Below, piece after piece: positions 5,880-6,484 of a stretch of 6,484 nt of DNA. The translations under genes and the position numbers were made by a program. The number at the start of each line of letters is the position of its first letter. The first letter of the stretch is position 1. Location: assembly GCA_946482585.1 (NCBI GenBank), contig CAMLSI010000317.1:1-6484 (forward strand), given 5' to 3'. The notes beneath the pieces were generated by a model. It did not search any database. It had not been told where the DNA came from and saw only the letters and a list, made by a program, of their open reading frames with translations. Source of the DNA: an uncultured Lysobacteraceae bacterium (GTDB lineage: Bacteria > Pseudomonadota > Gammaproteobacteria > Xanthomonadales > Rhodanobacteraceae).

Positions 5880-6484
5880 TTATCGGCTACTCGTCCGCGT
5901 CGCCTCGATCGGCAATTCCCGGAGCCGGCGAATGTCGGGCGCGGATTCGGCCAGGCGCACGCCGGCGTCCGCGAACGCACCGAGCACCATCAGCCGCAGG
6001 TCGCTCGCGATGCGGCCGCGATCCACGCCGCTGCCGAGTTCGATCCAGTACTGCAGGGTGAAGCGCAGGCCGTCGGTCGTGATGTCGTCGAGATACACCT
6101 GCGGCTCTTTGGTCGCGACGAGCTGGCCGTGGCGTTGCGCCGCGTCGCGCATCGCCTCGGCGACGTCGCGCGTATCGCTGCCGGGGGCGACGGTGACGCT
6201 GAAGGACTGGCGCGACACGCGCGTGCGAAACGTGTAATTGCGTACGTTGTTGTCGATCAGTGCGGAGTTCGGCACCAGGGTTTCCGAGCCGTCGCTGTCG
6301 CGCACGGCGCTGGTACGCAGGCTGATGTCGACGACGGTGCCGCGCAGACCGCCGATATCGATCTGGTCACCGAGCCGGAACGGCCGCTCGATCAGCCCGA
6401 TCATGCCGCTGATGAGATTCTTGAGCAGCGTCTGCATGCCGAAGCCGATGCCGATCGCGAGCGCGCCGCCCGCAAACGCGAACG
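5880..6484 (-). CDS. MscS-family mechanosensitive ion channel, 5' end outside window
   Basis: This is the C-terminal part of a small-conductance mechanosensitive channel, an inner-membrane homoheptamer that opens under membrane tension to release solutes during hypo-osmotic shock. The visible 200 residues start inside the pore-lining TM3: FAFAGGALAIGIGFGMQTL, with the Gly/Ala-packed helix, then KNLISGMIGLIERPFRLGD (residues about 21-39), the beta domain (IGGLRGTVVDISLRTSAVRD) and the family signature LVPNSALIDNNVRNYTF (about 69-85). The alpha/beta C-terminal domain follows and ends at RTSSR and TAA (5880-5882). The Met at 6437 is internal to TM3 and is not the start; the true start and TM1-TM2 lie beyond base 6484. 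The DSDGSETLVPNS form resembles the larger MscS-like channels rather than E. coli MscS itself. The exact subtype cannot be set without the N-terminus. Confidence 0.95.
   Translation of the reverse strand, partial: FAFAGGALAIGIGFGMQTLLKNLISGMIGLIERPFRLGDQIDIGGLRGTVVDISLRTSAVRDSDGSETLVPNSALIDNNVRNYTFRTRVSRQSFSVTVAPGSDTRDVAEAMRDAAQRHGQLVATKEPQVYLDDITTDGLRFTLQYWIELGSGVDRGRIASDLRLMVLGAFADAGVRLAESAPDIRRLRELPIEATRTSSR

Noticed and set aside
4781..6061. 426-residue plus-strand frame
   Set aside because: It runs antisense across the thioesterase, the small gene and the end of mscS, three separate minus-strand genes. Its composition is that of a shadow frame.
5880..6437. A complete 185-residue MscS protein starting at Met 6437
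   Set aside because: In-frame codons upstream of this Met continue the Gly/Ala-rich TM3 helix to the window edge, so the gene is 5'-truncated by the window and the Met is internal.

Overview
The window is GC-rich, and every gene I can support lies on the minus strand. Read 6484 to 1, the order is: the 3' end of an MscS-type mechanosensitive channel gene, a small unrecognised membrane or exported protein, a fluoroacetyl-CoA-thioesterase-like (FlK-family) hotdog protein, and a very large secreted SpvB/FG-GAP/RHS protein that is still open at base 1. The gaps between them are 73, 70 and 197 bases. Codons show a strong G/C bias at third positions. The style of the proteins, especially the Trp-rich N-terminal modules joined to SpvB-RHS, suggests a gammaproteobacterium of the Xanthomonadales/Lysobacterales type. 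That placement is inference from gene flavour only.

Bases 1-4844 (minus) are one uninterrupted frame of 1614 codons plus two bases. I translated it by hand from the start to the window edge and found no stop. It encodes a Sec signal peptide, a tandem pair of Trp-rich modules, an Ig/FnIII-like linker, an SpvB-type N-terminal domain, seven FG-GAP/VCBS calcium-loop motifs, a TcdB-middle-like segment and the start of the YD/RHS repeats. The RHS core end and the variable C-terminal tip, where a toxin would sit, lie outside the window. The long plus-strand frames over this region are antisense shadows.

Bases 4845-5037 are the intergenic leader of the giant gene. They hold a perfect 8-bp stem with a 4-base loop just upstream of the ribosome binding site, a second small hairpin, and a 10-bp palindrome. 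I could not find a convincing promoter or terminator.

Bases 5038-6484 hold the thioesterase with its catalytic triad intact, an 84-residue protein with one hydrophobic segment, and the MscS pore helix plus cytoplasmic domain. The four genes may share transcription because they are co-directional with short gaps, but nothing in their functions ties them together. I see no RNA genes, insertion sequences or CRISPR arrays. The most unusual object is the large exported SpvB-RHS protein with its duplicated N-terminal module and many paired cysteines.
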